This document shows positions 34,962 through 44,489 of a stretch of DNA of 64,000 nucleotides, piece after piece. Source of the stretch: Anaerolineales bacterium (lineage in GTDB: Bacteria > Chloroflexota > Anaerolineae > Anaerolineales > UBA4823); the NCBI GenBank assembly GCA_016932955.1, contig JAFGBV010000245.1, positions 1 through 64,000 of the forward strand, in the 5' to 3' direction. Numbering within the stretch: position 1 is the stretch's first letter; every line of letters starts with the position of its first letter. Both the position numbers and the translations under genes were made by a program. The notes beneath the pieces are model-generated. The model made no database searches. It was given only the letters and a program-made list of their open reading frames with translations, and was not told the DNA's origin.

Positions 34962-35042
34962 AGAGATTATTACAAGATTATTAACGTTGGAACTTTAATC
35001 CCCAAATTGCGTAGATCCACATAGAGAGAAAGCGAGGCATCG

Positions 35043-35264
35043 ATGATCGAAACGAAGAAGATTCACTGGCTGCTATGGCCCTTTGCCTGGATTTGGAATC
35101 TAGTGGCGTATATCCTCTCGCTCACCGGGCGGCTGGTAGCAGTGATCCTAGGCTTGATACTAATGATCGCAGGGGTAATCCTCACCATCACCGTCGTTGG
35201 TGCAATTGTGGGCATTCCCCTGGCAGTGATTGGCCTGCTATTGGTTGTGCGCGGATTGTGGTAA
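35043..35264 (+). CDS. Small hydrophobic membrane protein
   Basis: 73 residues, almost entirely hydrophobic after MIETKKIHW, with two or three membrane segments (WPFAWIWNLVAYILSL, VILGLILMIAGVILTITVVG, and IPLAVIGLLLVVRGL). No family recognised. It is divergent from msrP and convergent with the MFS gene; a terminator follows at 35368. Confidence 0.6.
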   Translation: MIETKKIHWLLWPFAWIWNLVAYILSLTGRLVAVILGLILMIAGVILTITVVGAIVGIPLAVIGLLLVVRGLW

Positions 35265-35367
35265 TCGTTGGACAATCGTAGAGGAGTTGTTGGGGAAGCG
35301 TCAAGCAAGATCAAACCACCTGTGCTATAAATAAGACAGGTTCAGACGCTTCTTCTCCTCCTTGTAA

Positions 35368-35396
35368 GAGAGCCGGGCATGGCGTACCCGGCTCTC
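35368..35396. terminator. Bidirectional terminator hairpin
   Basis: GAGAGCCGGG (35368-35377) and CCCGGCTCTC (35387-35396) form a perfect 10-bp stem with a 9-base loop between the convergent small membrane protein and MFS genes. Confidence 0.75.
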
Positions 35397-35424
35397 GTGA
35401 TTCTATAGCATGAAACAAGCCTAT

Positions 35425-36744
35425 TTAATCGTTGTCTACAAGCATAGCCTCGATCATAGGGGAGTCCGGTCTTTCAGGTGAAGGGGGAACACCACCATGA
35501 CCATCCTCGAACTGCATCACCGCCGGAACCATTCGCGCCACAACTCCCATCAGGATCGTCACCACACCGCCAATCAGGAACCAGGTCTGTGCGCCCAGGC
35601 GGTCAGCCACGGGTCCCGCGATGAGCAAACCGATAGGGGCCATTGCTCCTGCAACGCTGCTGATCAGCGTAAACACGCGCCCCTGCATTTCCGGCGCCAC
35701 TGCGGCCTGTATAGCCGCCATCAGAGGGCCATTCACTATTGGGTCGACAAAACCCAGGAAGAACATCGTGCCCACAGCGACAACAAATGCCGATGGTGGT
35801 AAAAGTCCCATTGTCAAACAGCCCACTCCCAATCCGACCAAGCCCAGCAGGGTGGTCACAATGCGCCGTTTGAATCCCCCCCATGCGCCGAGCAATAACC
35901 CACCAAGGATCATGCCAACCCCCGAAAACGACTCCATCGTTGCCAGTTGGATGGCCTGACCATTGAAATGCTTGGTTACCAAGATCGGCATTAAAGCAAA
36001 GGCTGGATTCAGCAAGAAGTTGATTACCGTTGCCATCACCACGATGAGAACCAGCCCAGGCCAGCCAGCCACATATCTGAAGCCCTGGCAGAAATCTTCC
36101 CAAAACGTTGTTTTCTGTTCAGCGGCTTCACCATTGGCGACCCGTTCGGGCTGGGGAATAGCCACAAAGAAGAGCGGCGTAATGGCAACCAAGGCAGTGA
36201 CTACATCAATCGCCAGGATACCTTGCATCGGCAGCCAGGCCAGCAGCAGCGCGCCCAGCGGCGCCGAGGCGATGCTCAGCCCGCCGTATAGCATCTGGTT
36301 AAGCCCCTGGATTCGCGATAGGTGCTGCTGAGGCACCATCAACGAGGTAGAAGCCTGCATCGCCGGCCAATGAAAGCCACCTGCTACCGAGCGAATGAAC
36401 ATCAACACATAGATATGCCACACCTGCGCCAGGTTCAGGGCGTACAAAGCCGCTAGCGCTACAATAGCCAACGCGCTGATGCCATCCGCCACGATCATCG
36501 TCACACGCCGGTTCCAGCGATCCACCAAAGTTCCCATAAAGGGGCCTAACACCACTTGCGGCACTATACCCACCAACGTTGCTGTCGCCAGCACCGTTGC
36601 CGAACCGGTGGTCTGGGTCAGCCACCAGATGAGCGCAAATTGCACCAACTGGCTACCGAGCAATGAAAAAGCCTGCGCCGTCCAGATGGAGAAAAAGCGC
36701 AGCGCCCAGCGGTCAGAGGTAGCAAGAGAATTTTGTCCGTTCAT
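35425..36744 (-). CDS. MFS transporter, DHA3 drug-efflux type
   Basis: 439 residues with about twelve TM helices. The N-terminal WTAQAFSLLGSQLVQFALIWWLTQTTGS, the motif-A-like MGTLVDRWNRRVTMIVAD and the C-terminal repeat MQGRVFTLISSVAGAMAPIG mark the DHA3 (MefA-like) branch of macrolide or siderophore efflux. It likely exports a drug or metabolite by proton antiport. I chose MNGQNSLATSD; the upstream 20 residues of the longer frame lie in AT-rich promoter DNA. Confidence 0.88.
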   Translation of the reverse strand: MNGQNSLATSDRWALRFFSIWTAQAFSLLGSQLVQFALIWWLTQTTGSATVLATATLVGIVPQVVLGPFMGTLVDRWNRRVTMIVADGISALAIVALAALYALNLAQVWHIYVLMFIRSVAGGFHWPAMQASTSLMVPQQHLSRIQGLNQMLYGGLSIASAPLGALLLAWLPMQGILAIDVVTALVAITPLFFVAIPQPERVANGEAAEQKTTFWEDFCQGFRYVAGWPGLVLIVVMATVINFLLNPAFALMPILVTKHFNGQAIQLATMESFSGVGMILGGLLLGAWGGFKRRIVTTLLGLVGLGVGCLTMGLLPPSAFVVAVGTMFFLGFVDPIVNGPLMAAIQAAVAPEMQGRVFTLISSVAGAMAPIGLLIAGPVADRLGAQTWFLIGGVVTILMGVVARMVPAVMQFEDGHGGVPPSPERPDSPMIEAMLVDND

Positions 36745-36982
36745 CGCATACTCCGTCAACCGACTTGATAATCCGATTATATATAATTTTCGCAAACCTG
36801 TCAATAATTTTCATATATATTTTGGATTTATTTTTGAATTTATTGATAAAGTATTAAGTATTCTTTATAGTCAATTACAAGCCGCTTACCTGAGCCAACC
36901 TGCCAGTGTCCTTACAAACGCAATCTCATTTCTCCCCTTTCCTTCTCTGAGAAGGGTATATAATACCTGCAGGAGGTGCCTC
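36745..36982. promoter_or_regulatory. AT-rich divergent promoter region
   Basis: This 238-base gap separates the divergent MFS and zinc-finger genes and is markedly AT-rich (TTATATATAATTTT, TCATATATATTTT). A TATAAT at 36959-36964 lies close to the AGGAGG site at 36971, so a transcript from it would have a very short leader. No reliable -35 was identified. Confidence 0.35.
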
Positions 36983-37225
36983 ATGGTGATGCCCGTGATG
37001 CAATACGCCCCAGAAACCTGCGCCTGGTGCAATGGGACCGGGAAATATGGGGAATATAATGATCTGTGCCTGGTTTGCAATGGACAGGGCAGCGTGCTTG
37101 TTGCGCAACCGGCACATAAATGCCCGCACTGCAAAGGGTCTGGAGTTATGATTTCTGGCGAATTTCAGGACCGCTGCAAAGTGTGCAATGGTGCTGGATG
37201 GTCGCATGTCTTTAAGACCAAGTAA
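36983..37225 (+). CDS. Stand-alone DnaJ-type CxxCxGxG zinc finger protein
   Basis: 80 residues containing four CxxCxGxG-type motifs: CAWCNGTGKYG, CLVCNGQGSV, CPHCKGSGVM and CKVCNGAGW. In DnaJ these bind two zinc ions and help hold unfolded clients; here the J-domain and C-terminal domains are absent. The start is set by AGGAGG 6 bases upstream; a much longer frame runs back through the MFS promoter region and is rejected. It lies 5 bases before the SDR gene, probably as one transcript. Role unknown, possibly a thiol-based chaperone accessory. Confidence 0.85.
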   Translation: MVMPVMQYAPETCAWCNGTGKYGEYNDLCLVCNGQGSVLVAQPAHKCPHCKGSGVMISGEFQDRCKVCNGAGWSHVFKTK

Positions 37226-37230
37226 CCCCT

Positions 37231-37980
37231 ATGCGGTTGAAAGATAAAGTTGCTCTCATCACCGGAGGAACCTCTGGGATTGGGCAAGCGACGGTAGAAT
37301 TATTTACACAACAAGGCGCCCGGGCAGCTTTCACCGGGAGGCGTATTGAGCGCGGCCAATCCCTGGCAGAGAAAACCGGTGCAACATACATCCAGGCAGA
37401 TCACACCTTGGCAGACGACTGTCAGCGCGCTGTCGATCAAACCCTGAAAGCCTTTGGGCGGATCGACATCCTCTTCAACAACGCCGGGATCGTGGTAGGA
37501 GGCACAGCAGAAACCACCAGCGAACAAGATTGGAACGACACACTCGCACTGAACGTCACCGCCGTTTGGCGCATGTCACGCCTGGTTATCCCGATCATGC
37601 GCCGCCAGGGAAGCGGGGTGATCATCAATAATGCATCCGATTGGGGATTGGTCGGTGCGCCGAGCGTGGTGGCTTACTGCACATCCAAAGGTGCGGTGAT
37701 CCAGATGACGCGCGCCATGGCGCTTGACCACGCCCGCGAGCACATTCGCATCAACGCCGTCTGCCCCGGCGATACCTTCGTCGAGCGCTGGCTCCATAAT
37801 GGCTACTATCGTTTTTCAGGCGCGGTTACTGAAGATGAAGCCCGCCAGAGTGAGCTGCCGATTGGCCGTGTGGCAGAAGCCAGCGAGATCGCCCAGGCTG
37901 TGCTTTTCCTGGCTAGCGACGATTCCAGCTTTATGACCGGCACAGTACTGGTCATCGATGGGGGAAATACAGCCCAGTAG
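37231..37980 (+). CDS. Short-chain dehydrogenase/reductase
   Basis: 249 residues of a classical SDR: cofactor motif TGGTSGIGQA near residues 13-22, NNAGIVVGG, catalytic Ser in NNASDWG and Tyr-Lys in YCTSKGA, ending with SSFMTGTVLVIDGG. It reduces or oxidises a small alcohol or ketone with NAD(P)H; it resembles FabG and glucose dehydrogenase-like enzymes but the substrate cannot be assigned. It follows the zinc-finger gene by 5 bases and converges with the SpoU methyltransferase. Confidence 0.9.
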   Translation: MRLKDKVALITGGTSGIGQATVELFTQQGARAAFTGRRIERGQSLAEKTGATYIQADHTLADDCQRAVDQTLKAFGRIDILFNNAGIVVGGTAETTSEQDWNDTLALNVTAVWRMSRLVIPIMRRQGSGVIINNASDWGLVGAPSVVAYCTSKGAVIQMTRAMALDHAREHIRINAVCPGDTFVERWLHNGYYRFSGAVTEDEARQSELPIGRVAEASEIAQAVLFLASDDSSFMTGTVLVIDGGNTAQ

Positions 37981-37992
37981 ATCAATGGCTGC

Positions 37993-38787
37993 TCACTGCT
38001 TGCTGAGCATATCGTATAACATCACCCCCGTAGCAATCGCCAGGTTCAGCGATGTGGCTCGCCCGCGCATTGGAATGCGCAGCGTGTGCGAACAAGCTGT
38101 CAATTGTTCGGGGCTGAGCCCTTCCCGCTCGCTGCCCATCAGCAGAATAGCCGGCATTTGGTAGTGCGTTACCTGGCGATAATCCTGGCCCCCACGCGCT
38201 GAAGTACCATAAATCACATATTCCAGCCGGTTTGCCCAGATCAAGAATTCAGCAAATGTACTGGTCACCATCGGGTACCAGAACAGCGCACCCATGCTGG
38301 CGCGCACTGCATTGGGATGGTACCCATCCACTGCCTGATCCAGCAGCAGCAATCCGCTCGCCCCGACGGCGTCGATGGTGCGCAAGATGGTGCCAATATT
38401 GCCGGGATCCTGTGGTGCTACCAGCGCCACCCCCCAGGTGAAGTTTTGCGGGGTCAAGTCCGTTAAGCGTGTGTTCGGCTGGCGTACCACCGCCAGGATA
38501 CCAGCCGGGTTCTCTTTCTCTGCCAGACTGGCAAACACATCTTCTGCAACCGCCAAGCACGGTACCCCGCGCTCACTTTGCTCCTGGATCAGATTGTTTG
38601 CATAGTCACTGCTCAGCAGGTCCGGAGCATAACACAGGTACTCCAATTGCGCACCAGCTTCGCAGGCTTCGCCCACATGGCGAATGCCCTCAACAACAAA
38701 TAAGCCGCTAGCAGATCGCTGTTTGCGCTGCTGCAGCAGCCGGATTTGCTTCAGCTTGGGGTTACTGCGGCTGGTCAGGAATGTCAT
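37993..38787 (-). CDS. TrmH/SpoU-family RNA 2'-O-methyltransferase
   Basis: 264 residues. An N-terminal substrate-binding domain (SNPKLKQIRLLQQRKQRSAS, GLFVVEGIRHV) is followed by the SPOUT knot with PQDPGNIGTILRTIDAVGAS, LLMGSEREGLSPE and IPMRGRATSLNLAIATGVMLYD. These three SpoU motifs bind SAM and RNA. It probably methylates a ribose of 23S rRNA, as RlmB-like enzymes do. The start MTFLTSRSN overlaps the 3' end of the histidine kinase gene by 26 bases, suggesting co-transcription with it. Confidence 0.9.
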   Translation of the reverse strand: MTFLTSRSNPKLKQIRLLQQRKQRSASGLFVVEGIRHVGEACEAGAQLEYLCYAPDLLSSDYANNLIQEQSERGVPCLAVAEDVFASLAEKENPAGILAVVRQPNTRLTDLTPQNFTWGVALVAPQDPGNIGTILRTIDAVGASGLLLLDQAVDGYHPNAVRASMGALFWYPMVTSTFAEFLIWANRLEYVIYGTSARGGQDYRQVTHYQMPAILLMGSEREGLSPEQLTACSHTLRIPMRGRATSLNLAIATGVMLYDMLSKQ

Positions 38788-40459
38788 TGCGACGTGTGGG
38801 CACCCAGGCAAGCACCGATGTGCCTTTGCCCGGCTCTGAGTTGATCTCTAGGTCTCCCCCCACCTTACGGGCGCGTGTGTGCATATTGGATAACCCGTGC
38901 CCAAGTGTAACGCTCATCTTGCGCAGATCAAAGCCCTGTCCATCATCAGAGATTTCCAGCAATACCCGCCCGGGGGCGGTCCACAACTCCACGTTAGCAT
39001 GCTGCGCCTGAGCATGTTTGGTAACATTTGCCAGCGCTTCCTGGCAAATATGGAACAAGGCGGTAGCGTGAGCAGTAGGTAACACGACTTGCCCATCATC
39101 TGGCCCACTGATATCTGTTCTCACACTCGTGTTATTGGTGAACTCCTCTGCCAGCCGTCGCAAACCATCCATTAGATCCTCACCGCGAAATTGGCGCGGT
39201 CGCAAATCAAGGATATAAGAACGGATATCTCGTATGGTGACGTTCAGCCCTTCAATTGCTTGTTCAATTTTCGCCTGCGCCAGAGAAGGATCATCATCGA
39301 TTGCCATACGGGCGTAATCCAGCGCCAAACCAACCGCATAGATCGATTGGATGATCCCATCATGCAGATCCATACCAATCCGCTCGCGCTCTTCCAGCAC
39401 AGCCACACGGCGCGCCTGCTGCGCCAGGCGAATATTCTCAACCGTTATCGCCGTCCAGCCACCAATGGCTTGCAGCAACCCCAGCTCGCGCTGCTCCATG
39501 TAGCATTCCTGTCGGGTGGCAACCCCCAATACACCAATGACCCTGCCGCGCGCCATGAGGGGGATGCAGGCAATACAACGGAAACCGGCATCCACAACTG
39601 CCCGTCGCAGAAAGCGGATATCTGCCTTGGGTGCCACTGTGACCAGCGGTTTCCCCGTCTCAGCGACAATCCCCACAAAGCCCTCTCCAATCTCAAAGCG
39701 CTCCTTGGTCCAAAAAGCATCTGCTGCTTCGCCGCGGTGCAGCGCCAAGCGCAGGGACTGCTCATCCTCTTCCAGCAGAAAAACCTCGCCCGCCTCCACT
39801 CCAAGGTACGACATAACCCTGCTCAGGGTCTGGTCTAGAATTTCTTCGATCTCCTGAGAATTCGCCAGGGTCGACGCAATATCATTCAGCAATGCCAGGT
39901 CGGCATTGCGGAGAACGAGAATCTCGTCGCGCCCTACAAGATCAGCATACAGGCGAGCGTTGTGGATCGCAACCGCTGCATAGGCAGCCAATGTCTCAAT
40001 CACCTGCTCATCATCTTGGGTGAACTCGTGGTAGCCTTCTTTTTCGGTCAGGTAGATTTGACCCAAAAGGGTGTTTCCCAACATAATCGGCACACCCAGA
40101 AAAGAACGCATCGCAGGATGCTGAACAGGGAAACCCACACTGCGCGGATCAGACGTGATGTCCGCCACGCGGATCGTGCGTTGCTCTTCCTGGATCGCTC
40201 CAATCAGGCCTTTGCCTAGCGGTGGATGAGGCATCTGATGGATTTCTTCGGGTGTCATTCCTACCGGGATGAAGCGTTCAAGATCGCCTTTCTCGCCCAG
40301 GACACCCAGCGCGGCATAACGGGCGCCAGCTTGTTCGCGCGCCAAGTGGACAATGCGCTCCAGCACCGTGTCCAGGGATAGCTCACCAACCAATTCGAGA
40401 CTCGCCCGGTGCAATGCCACAAGCCGAGCTTCGATTTGCTCTCGAGTTAAGAACGCCAT
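38762..40459 (-). CDS. GAF-domain sensor histidine kinase (NarL-type partner class)
   Basis: 565 residues: two GAF domains (about residues 20-170 and 190-345), then a HisKA_3 dimerisation domain with the phospho-accepting His in ERERIGMDLHDGIIQSIYAVG, and a HATPase_c domain with CQEALANVTKHAQA, ISDDGQGFD and GHGLSNMHTRA. This layout matches DevS/NreB-like cytosolic sensors that phosphorylate NarL-type regulators. No TM helix and no adjacent response regulator are visible. GAF domains may bind heme, cGMP or small ligands. It is divergent from the upper mevalonate operon. Confidence 0.9.
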   Translation of the reverse strand: MAFLTREQIEARLVALHRASLELVGELSLDTVLERIVHLAREQAGARYAALGVLGEKGDLERFIPVGMTPEEIHQMPHPPLGKGLIGAIQEEQRTIRVADITSDPRSVGFPVQHPAMRSFLGVPIMLGNTLLGQIYLTEKEGYHEFTQDDEQVIETLAAYAAVAIHNARLYADLVGRDEILVLRNADLALLNDIASTLANSQEIEEILDQTLSRVMSYLGVEAGEVFLLEEDEQSLRLALHRGEAADAFWTKERFEIGEGFVGIVAETGKPLVTVAPKADIRFLRRAVVDAGFRCIACIPLMARGRVIGVLGVATRQECYMEQRELGLLQAIGGWTAITVENIRLAQQARRVAVLEERERIGMDLHDGIIQSIYAVGLALDYARMAIDDDPSLAQAKIEQAIEGLNVTIRDIRSYILDLRPRQFRGEDLMDGLRRLAEEFTNNTSVRTDISGPDDGQVVLPTAHATALFHICQEALANVTKHAQAQHANVELWTAPGRVLLEISDDGQGFDLRKMSVTLGHGLSNMHTRARKVGGDLEINSEPGKGTSVLAWVPTRRNDIPDQPQ

Positions 40460-40842
40460 TCAGGTTTCCTCACCTCGAATATATTTTACCTTAATTGGCG
40501 AATTTATTCCAATTCGGACATAATCCAATGGATTACAATTCATTAATATTTGCAGCGTACGGCATGCGGCGATGCCATACAGCGGAAATAATGGGCAAGT
40601 GTTAGAATTGGAGCATCGCAACCACCTACCCGAACCCTCAGGATCGATCATGCACCCAAATGCACAAATTCACCCCATGCAAGCCGCTGACCTGGGTTTT
40701 GCCGCCGACTGCACCGCAGCAGAAGGCTGGGTTTCTTGATAGTTTTTGCCAGTTCAAAGGCATAGACTCTATAGAGGCCGCCGCGAAACGTGCCTCCAGC
40801 AAAGCTCTGTGGTGCATCATATTCACCAAACAAGGATATCTC
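40460..40842. other. Intergenic region upstream of mevalonate operon
   Basis: These 383 bases separate the divergent histidine kinase and HMG-CoA reductase genes. The reductase frame stays open upstream to 40660, but that extension is unlike the family N-terminus. A weak promoter candidate toward the reductase is TTGCCA (40746-40751), 18 bases, TATAGA (40770-40775). No RNA element or small gene could be supported. Confidence 0.4.
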
Positions 40843-42144
40843 ATGTCTCCTGATGCAAAAAGCTCGCGCATTCCTGGCTTTTACAATTTGCCACTGCAAG
40901 ACCGGCAAAGCAAAATTGCCCAGGCAACAGGAATCAACGAAGAGGAATTAGCCGCGCTGAGCGGTGAAGCAGGGCTATCAGCCGAACAAGCCGACCACAT
41001 GATCGAGAATGCCATTGGCTTCCATGCCCTGCCGTTGGGAGTGGGATTGAATTTTGTTGTCAATGGGCGCGAGGTACTGGTGCCCATGGCAATTGAGGAG
41101 CCATCGGTTGTAGCCGGAGCATCCTTCATGGCGCGCCTTGCTCGTGCAGGGGGCGGCTTCTTTGCACACACCACCCCGCCAGAGATGATCGGGCAAATCC
41201 AGCTCTTGGATGTTCCCGATCTTCCCGCAGCCAGGCTGGCATTGCTGGAGCAGCGCCAGGCCCTCCTGGCAGAGGCTGCTGAGATCGATCCGGTGTTGAA
41301 ACGCCTGGGAGGCGGTCCGCGCGACCTGGAAGTACGCGTCATTACCGATTCACCAATCGGTCCATTCCTGGTGATCCACCTGATCTACGATGTGCGCGAT
41401 GCAATGGGCGCCAATGCCATCAACACGGCCGTAGAGCGCCTCTCTCCCCGCATTGAAGCGATCAGCGGAGGGCGCGTCCATCTGCGCATTCTCTCCAACC
41501 TGGCCGACCGCCGCCTGGCGCGAGCACGCTGCACCATCCCTCTAGCCGAATTGGCTTTTGATGATTACCGTGCGGAAGATGTGTGCGATGGCATTATCAC
41601 AGCCTGGGCTTTTGCCGCAGCAGATCCTTACCGCGCTGCCACACACAATAAGGGCATCATGAACGGTGTGGACGCAGTGGTCATCGCCACCGGCAACGAC
41701 TGGCGCGCGATCGAGGCCGGGGCGCATGCTTACGCGGCGCGTTACGGGCAATACACATCCCTCAGCACCTGGGGAAAAGACGCCCAAGGAAACCTGGTGG
41801 GCACTTTGGAAATGCCGATGGCGGTTGGTATCGTCGGCGGAGCCACAAAAGTACACCCCACCGCACGCGCAGCATTAAAAATGATGCAAATTAGTAGCGC
41901 AGCCGAACTGGCGGAGGTCATCGTCTCTGTCGGCTTGGCTCAAAACCTGGCTGCCCTGCGCGCACTGGCCACCGAAGGCATCCAGCGAGGACATATGAGC
42001 CTACACGCCCGCCAGGTGGCTGCTGCGGCTGGCGCGCGGGGCGATGAAATCGAACACCTGGCGGCACAACTTGTTGCAGAGAAAACGATTCGCATTGACC
42101 GGGCCGAGGAAATTCTGAAAGAAATAAAGAAAGCAGGTACATGA
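40843..42144 (+). CDS. mvaA: Hydroxymethylglutaryl-CoA reductase, class II
   Basis: 433 residues. The N-terminus [16 protein letters not shown] and the blocks [47 protein letters not shown] and [11 protein letters not shown] match class II (bacterial-type) HMG-CoA reductases, usually NADH-linked. It makes mevalonate from HMG-CoA in the cytosol. The start follows AAGGA by 7 bases; the longer open frame is rejected. The stop overlaps the HMG-CoA synthase start as ATGA. Class II enzymes can also work in mevalonate catabolism, but the synthase and thiolase neighbours point to biosynthesis. Confidence 0.93.
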   Translation: MSPDAKSSRIPGFYNLPLQDRQSKIAQATGINEEELAALSGEAGLSAEQADHMIENAIGFHALPLGVGLNFVVNGREVLVPMAIEEPSVVAGASFMARLARAGGGFFAHTTPPEMIGQIQLLDVPDLPAARLALLEQRQALLAEAAEIDPVLKRLGGGPRDLEVRVITDSPIGPFLVIHLIYDVRDAMGANAINTAVERLSPRIEAISGGRVHLRILSNLADRRLARARCTIPLAELAFDDYRAEDVCDGIITAWAFAAADPYRAATHNKGIMNGVDAVVIATGNDWRAIEAGAHAYAARYGQYTSLSTWGKDAQGNLVGTLEMPMAVGIVGGATKVHPTARAALKMMQISSAAELAEVIVSVGLAQNLAALRALATEGIQRGHMSLHARQVAAAAGARGDEIEHLAAQLVAEKTIRIDRAEEILKEIKKAGT

Positions 42145-43223
42145 TGAGTGACCAACTTCCACAGAACATCAAACTTCTCAAACCATCCCGTAAAGTCGGC
42201 ATTGTTGGTTATGGAGCTTACATCCCCCGCTACCGCCTGCCCGCCAAAGAGGTGGCGCGCATCTGGACGGACGGCCAGGCAGCGCTGCCGATCAAAGAGA
42301 AAGCAGTCCCCGGTCTGGATGAGGATGTGGTCACCATGTCAATAGAGGCAGCACGGAACGCTTTGGCGCGCGCGAGTATCTCTCCTACCCAGATCCGCGC
42401 TGTGTGGGTAGGGTCGGAGTCACATCCCTATGCGGTCAAACCGACTTCTACAATTGTAGCGGAAGCTATCGGGGCCGTGCCACACGTCCAGGCTGCGGAT
42501 TGGGAGTTTGCTTGCAAGGCCGGCACCGAAGCGATGGTGGCAGCAATTGGTTTTGTAGGTTCAAGCATGGCAGATTATGCCCTTGCGATTGGTATGGACA
42601 CTGCTCAGGGTCGACCCGGTGACGCCCTGGAATACACCGCCGGCGCGGGCGGTGCTGCATACCTCTTCGGGCCGGCGGAAGAATCCCTGGCGGTCATTGA
42701 GAGCACTTACTCCTATGTGACGGATACACCTGACTTCTGGCGGCGTGAATATCAAAAGTACCCCGAGCACGGGCAGCGATTCACCGGTGAGCCGGCCTAT
42801 TTCAAGCATATCACCGAAGCCGCTCAAACCATGATGTCGGCTTCCGGCACGACTGCGTCAGATTACCAGTGGGCTGTTTTTCACCAGCCCAACGCCAAAT
42901 TCCCTCAACGCGTGGCTTCGCAATTAGGATTCAGTAAGGAGCAGATCGCCCCGGGCTTGCTCGTGCCCGTAATAGGCAACACTTACGCCGGGGCAGCTAT
43001 CCTGGGCCTGACCAGCATCCTGGATATTGCAGAACCAGGCGACCGGATTCTGATGGTCTCCTTTGGCTCTGGCGCTGGCTCAGATGCCTTCGACATCCAC
43101 GTTACCGAAGCCATACGTGAGCGCCGCGACCGCGCTACCAAAACCCAAGATTACATCGCCCGCCGTACCGAAATCGATTATGGCACCTACGTGCGTATGC
43201 GAGGCAAGCTGGCGGTCAAGTAG
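42141..43223 (+). CDS. Hydroxymethylglutaryl-CoA synthase, archaeal-like
   Basis: 360 residues: [24 protein letters not shown] at the N-terminus, the [21 protein letters not shown] block with the catalytic Cys near residue 120, and [19 protein letters not shown] with the active-site His. The length and the GAYIPRYRL start resemble archaeal synthases rather than longer eukaryotic-type enzymes. It condenses acetyl-CoA with acetoacetyl-CoA. The gene overlaps the reductase stop and is followed 28 bases later by the thiolase; archaea form a thiolase/HMGS/DUF35 complex that channels acetoacetyl-CoA. Confidence 0.92.
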   Translation: MMSDQLPQNIKLLKPSRKVGIVGYGAYIPRYRLPAKEVARIWTDGQAALPIKEKAVPGLDEDVVTMSIEAARNALARASISPTQIRAVWVGSESHPYAVKPTSTIVAEAIGAVPHVQAADWEFACKAGTEAMVAAIGFVGSSMADYALAIGMDTAQGRPGDALEYTAGAGGAAYLFGPAEESLAVIESTYSYVTDTPDFWRREYQKYPEHGQRFTGEPAYFKHITEAAQTMMSASGTTASDYQWAVFHQPNAKFPQRVASQLGFSKEQIAPGLLVPVIGNTYAGAAILGLTSILDIAEPGDRILMVSFGSGAGSDAFDIHVTEAIRERRDRATKTQDYIARRTEIDYGTYVRMRGKLAVK

Positions 43224-43251
43224 CCAACAACCAAGCCCTAGGAGATTACCC

Positions 43252-44418
43252 ATGTCTGAAATTATCATTGCCGGGATTGGGCAAACAGAAGTTGGCGAGC
43301 ACTACGATATCTCCCTGCGTGACCTGGCACTTCTAGCCATCGAGGCAGCGCTGAAAGACTCCGCAAGGCTGCGCCCCGACGTGCTTTTCGTCGGGAACAT
43401 GATCGCCCCAATCGCCTCACGTCAGGCCCACCTGGGTGCGCTGATCGCCGACTATGTAGGGATGGTCGGCATCGAGGCCTCCGTTGTGGAGGCGGGCGGA
43501 GCATCAGGCGCAGCAGCCCTGCGCATGGGCTATTTTGCTGTCGCTTCTGGCGAGGCAGAGGTAGCCCTGGTGGTGGGCGTGGAGAAGGTCACCGACCAGC
43601 TCGGCCCCACAGCAGAAGCCAACCAGATGCTCGGAACAGACAGCGACTATGAAGCGGTGCAAGGACTTACACCTAACGCACAGGCTGCATTGCTCATGCG
43701 CCGTTACATACATGAATACCAGGTTCCTCGCCAGGCATTTGCGGCTTTCCCCATCATCGCCCATGCGAATGGCAACCACAATCCGAATGCAATGTTCCGT
43801 TCAACACTCAGCCCTGAAACCTATGCAAGGGCTGAGATAGTCAGCGACCCATTGAATATCTTTGATGTGGCACCTGTTGCGGATGGCGCGGCAGCCATTC
43901 TTCTCACCCGCACTGAGCTGCTGCCGCATACCTTTTCGCACAAACTGGTGCGCATCTCAGCTTCAAGCATGGCGACCGACCGCCTGGCGCTTCACGATCG
44001 ATCAGACCCGCTGGCCTTTGAGGCTGCGCGGGCTTCTGCTGAGAAGGCTTACCGACAAGCAGGTATTTCAGCGCAGGACATTAATCTGTTTGAACTATAT
44101 GATTCCTATTCGGTGATCGCTGCCTTATCCTTAGAGGCCGCTGGTTTTGCCCCACGCGGCGAGGGCTGCAAACTGGCCGAAAACAGCACCCAGCCATCTG
44201 TCCTCAGCCTCCAAGGCAGCCTGCCTATTGCCACCTTTGGCGGCCTGAAAGCACGAGGAAATCCTGGCGGAGCAACTGGTGTTTACCAGGCCGTAGAGGC
44301 TACCATTCAACTGCGCGGGCAGGCAGGAGAAAACCAGGTGCCAGGCGCACGGCGGGCGCTGATTCAAGCCCTGGGAGGCCCGGCTTCAACTGCTGTAACG
44401 CATATTTTGGAAACCTGA
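43252..44418 (+). CDS. Thiolase (acetyl-CoA acetyltransferase), archaeal-like
   Basis: 388 residues from MSEIIIAGIGQTEVGEHY, following an AGGAGAT site; a longer frame reading back into the synthase gene is rejected. Thiolase-fold blocks include VVEAGGASGAAALRMGYFAVASG (near residues 80-102), IIAHANGNHNPNAMFR, LFELYDSYSVIAALSLEAAGF and FGGLKARGNPGGATG. The usual nucleophile context C-x-S-G is written EAGGASGAAAL here, with Ala where Cys is expected. That is a notable departure, so it may be a SCP2-type thiolase with altered catalysis or need the partner complex. It lies between HMGS and DUF35 as in archaea. Confidence 0.85.
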   Translation: MSEIIIAGIGQTEVGEHYDISLRDLALLAIEAALKDSARLRPDVLFVGNMIAPIASRQAHLGALIADYVGMVGIEASVVEAGGASGAAALRMGYFAVASGEAEVALVVGVEKVTDQLGPTAEANQMLGTDSDYEAVQGLTPNAQAALLMRRYIHEYQVPRQAFAAFPIIAHANGNHNPNAMFRSTLSPETYARAEIVSDPLNIFDVAPVADGAAAILLTRTELLPHTFSHKLVRISASSMATDRLALHDRSDPLAFEAARASAEKAYRQAGISAQDINLFELYDSYSVIAALSLEAAGFAPRGEGCKLAENSTQPSVLSLQGSLPIATFGGLKARGNPGGATGVYQAVEATIQLRGQAGENQVPGARRALIQALGGPASTAVTHILET

Positions 44419-44489
44419 TAGTTCCTGATAGCACATTCTCTCTATACTCCATTTTGTAAAAATTGTGAACGCAACACAAGGAGACTCCT

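Noticed and set aside
40660..40842. 61-residue N-terminal extension of HMG-CoA reductase
   Set aside because: It does not resemble class II reductases; the internal ATG has a well-placed AAGGA and the family-typical start.
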